Below, one piece after another: positions 6,277-7,342 of a stretch of DNA of 7,342 nucleotides. A program made the translations under genes and the position numbers. The notes under the pieces were generated by a model. It saw only the letters and a list, made by a program, of their open reading frames with translations, ran no database searches and was not told the DNA's origin. Every line of letters starts with the position of its first letter. The first letter of the stretch is position 1. The stretch comes from Bacteroidota bacterium (GTDB taxonomy: Bacteria; Bacteroidota; Kryptoniia; Kryptoniales; JAKASW01), in NCBI GenBank assembly GCA_021796055.1, contig JAJYOS010000316.1, forward strand, positions 1 to 7,342, in the 5' to 3' direction.

Positions 6277-7342
6277 TTGCCTAAACGCGAAGATATCAAA
6301 TCGATACTGATAATAGGAAGCGGCCCGATCGTGATCGGACAGGCCTGCGAGTTCGACTACTCGGGAACGCAGGCTTGCAAAGTTTTGCGGAAGCTCGGTT
6401 ACAAGGTGATACTTGTCAACAGCAACCCCGCGACGATCATGACGGATCCCGAACTTGCCGACGTAACTTACATTGAGCCACTCACGCCTGAATTCGTTGC
6501 CAAGATCATTGAAACCGAGAGACCTGACGCGATACTCCCTACGATGGGAGGACAGACCGCGCTTAACATTGGCGTTAATCTGGCCGAATCCGGAGTGCTT
6601 GAGAAATACGGCGTGGAGATGATCGGCGCCAACTTGCAGGCGATCCAGAAAGCCGAAGACAGAGAGCTCTTCAAAGATACGGTGACTGGCATCGGGCTGG
6701 ACGTCCCCAAAGGCGGTTTCGTAAGGAACATGGAACAGGCGATGGACATAATCGGCCACGTCGGCTTCCCCGCAATCATCCGTCCGTCGTACACGCTCGG
6801 TGGCATGGGAGGCGGTATCGCCTACAACATCGAGGAGTTCGGTGAAATCGCACGCCACGGTTTGACATCTAGTCCCATCAGCGAGATACTCATTGAAGAA
6901 TCGGTTCTCGGCTGGAAGGAATTCGAGCTTGAGGTAATGCGAGACAGACGCGACAATGTCGTAATAGTCTGCTCCATCGAAAATGTCGACCCGATGGGCG
7001 TTCACACCGGCGACTCTATGACGGTGGCCCCTTCCCAGACACTGACGGACCGAGAGTACCAGCAGATGAGAGATTGGGCAAAGAAGATCATAAGGGCGGT
7101 TGGCGTGGAGACAGGTGGTTCTAACATTCAATTCGCCGTGGACCCGAAAGGCGGCAGAATGGTTGTCATCGAAATGAATCCGCGCGTGTCGCGCTCGAGC
7201 GCCCTCGCTTCGAAAGCGACGGGATTCCCTATCGCCAAGATAGCGGCGATGCTCGCCGTCGGTTACACTCTCGATGAGATCCCGAACGACATCACGAAAA
7301 AGACCCCGGCGTCTTTCGAACCGTCGATAGATTATGTTGTTG
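6277..7342 (+). CDS. carB: Carbamoyl phosphate synthase large subunit (3' end outside the window)
   Basis: Large subunit of carbamoyl phosphate synthase (EC 6.3.5.5). It makes carbamoyl phosphate from bicarbonate, ammonia released by CarA, and two ATP, for arginine and pyrimidine synthesis. The first 355 of roughly 1,070 residues are present: the pre-ATP-grasp segment ([20 protein letters not shown], residues 9-28; [13 protein letters not shown], 47-59; [10 protein letters not shown], 88-97) and most of the first ATP-grasp (carboxyphosphate) domain. With the TTG at 6277 as residue 1, ATP and metal ligands fall at the same numbers as in E. coli CarB: R129, R169, G175-G176, E208, E215, H243, Q285, E299 and N301. 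This implies no net insertion or deletion and strongly supports the start. Codon 1 is TTG, preceded by AGGA. No frameshift or stop interrupts the frame up to the edge. carA does not lie directly upstream; the neighbour there is the divergent alkD. Confidence 0.97.
   Translation, partial: MPKREDIKSILIIGSGPIVIGQACEFDYSGTQACKVLRKLGYKVILVNSNPATIMTDPELADVTYIEPLTPEFVAKIIETERPDAILPTMGGQTALNIGVNLAESGVLEKYGVEMIGANLQAIQKAEDRELFKDTVTGIGLDVPKGGFVRNMEQAMDIIGHVGFPAIIRPSYTLGGMGGGIAYNIEEFGEIARHGLTSSPISEILIEESVLGWKEFELEVMRDRRDNVVIVCSIENVDPMGVHTGDSMTVAPSQTLTDREYQQMRDWAKKIIRAVGVETGGSNIQFAVDPKGGRMVVIEMNPRVSRSSALASKATGFPIAKIAAMLAVGYTLDEIPNDITKKTPASFEPSIDYVV

Noticed and set aside
6271..7131. Open minus-strand frame of 286 codons opposite carB
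   Set aside because: The plus strand encodes an unmistakable CarB with all ligand residues; the minus-strand product matches no family I recognise and is a mirror of carB codon use.
1..7342. CRISPR array, insertion sequence, phage, toxin-antitoxin or defence system
   Set aside because: No repeated spaced units, terminal repeats, transposase, integrase or small paired genes are seen; every long frame with family features is a housekeeping gene.

Overview
The window comes from a bacterial chromosome of mid-range GC content (judged by eye). It holds five protein-coding genes, one of them cut by the right edge. I see no RNA gene, insertion sequence, phage gene, integrase or CRISPR array. All five genes belong to well-known central-metabolism or repair families. 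The lineage can only be guessed. Four starts have Shine-Dalgarno-like sequences of varying strength and one has an A-rich leader without one. The protein flavour suggests the Ignavibacteria/Chlorobi side of the FCB group or a similar free-living lineage. This is a low-confidence inference; 16S or marker-gene placement of the parent contig would decide it.

Layout. Bases 1-116 are a non-coding leader. A two-gene plus-strand operon follows: sucA (117-2945, E1 of 2-oxoglutarate dehydrogenase) and sucB/odhB (2958-4220, its E2 dihydrolipoyl succinyltransferase), 12 bases apart. Converging on it from the minus strand is a GalT-family nucleotidylyltransferase (4229-5227), whose stop lies only 8 bases from the sucB stop. 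Upstream of galT on the same strand is an AlkD-like DNA alkylation repair protein (5302-5997). A 279-base divergent spacer (5998-6276) separates alkD from carB (6277 to the right edge, plus strand), the large subunit of carbamoyl phosphate synthase, which starts with TTG.

How the genes work together. SucA and SucB form the first two components of the 2-oxoglutarate dehydrogenase complex, which makes succinyl-CoA in the TCA cycle. The third component, dihydrolipoamide dehydrogenase (E3), and succinyl-CoA synthetase are not in the window. CarB feeds arginine and pyrimidine synthesis, and its partner CarA is not immediately upstream. GalT (sugar nucleotide metabolism) and AlkD (base excision of alkylated DNA) share a strand and may be co-transcribed, but have no obvious functional link.

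The most notable non-coding signals are a perfect 11-bp hairpin with a UNCG-type loop, embedded in the last codons of galT and placed where it could end the sucAB transcript, and two dyads in the alkD/carB spacer. I found no convincing evidence of an undescribed biological system. The findings listed are modest regulatory or subfamily questions.
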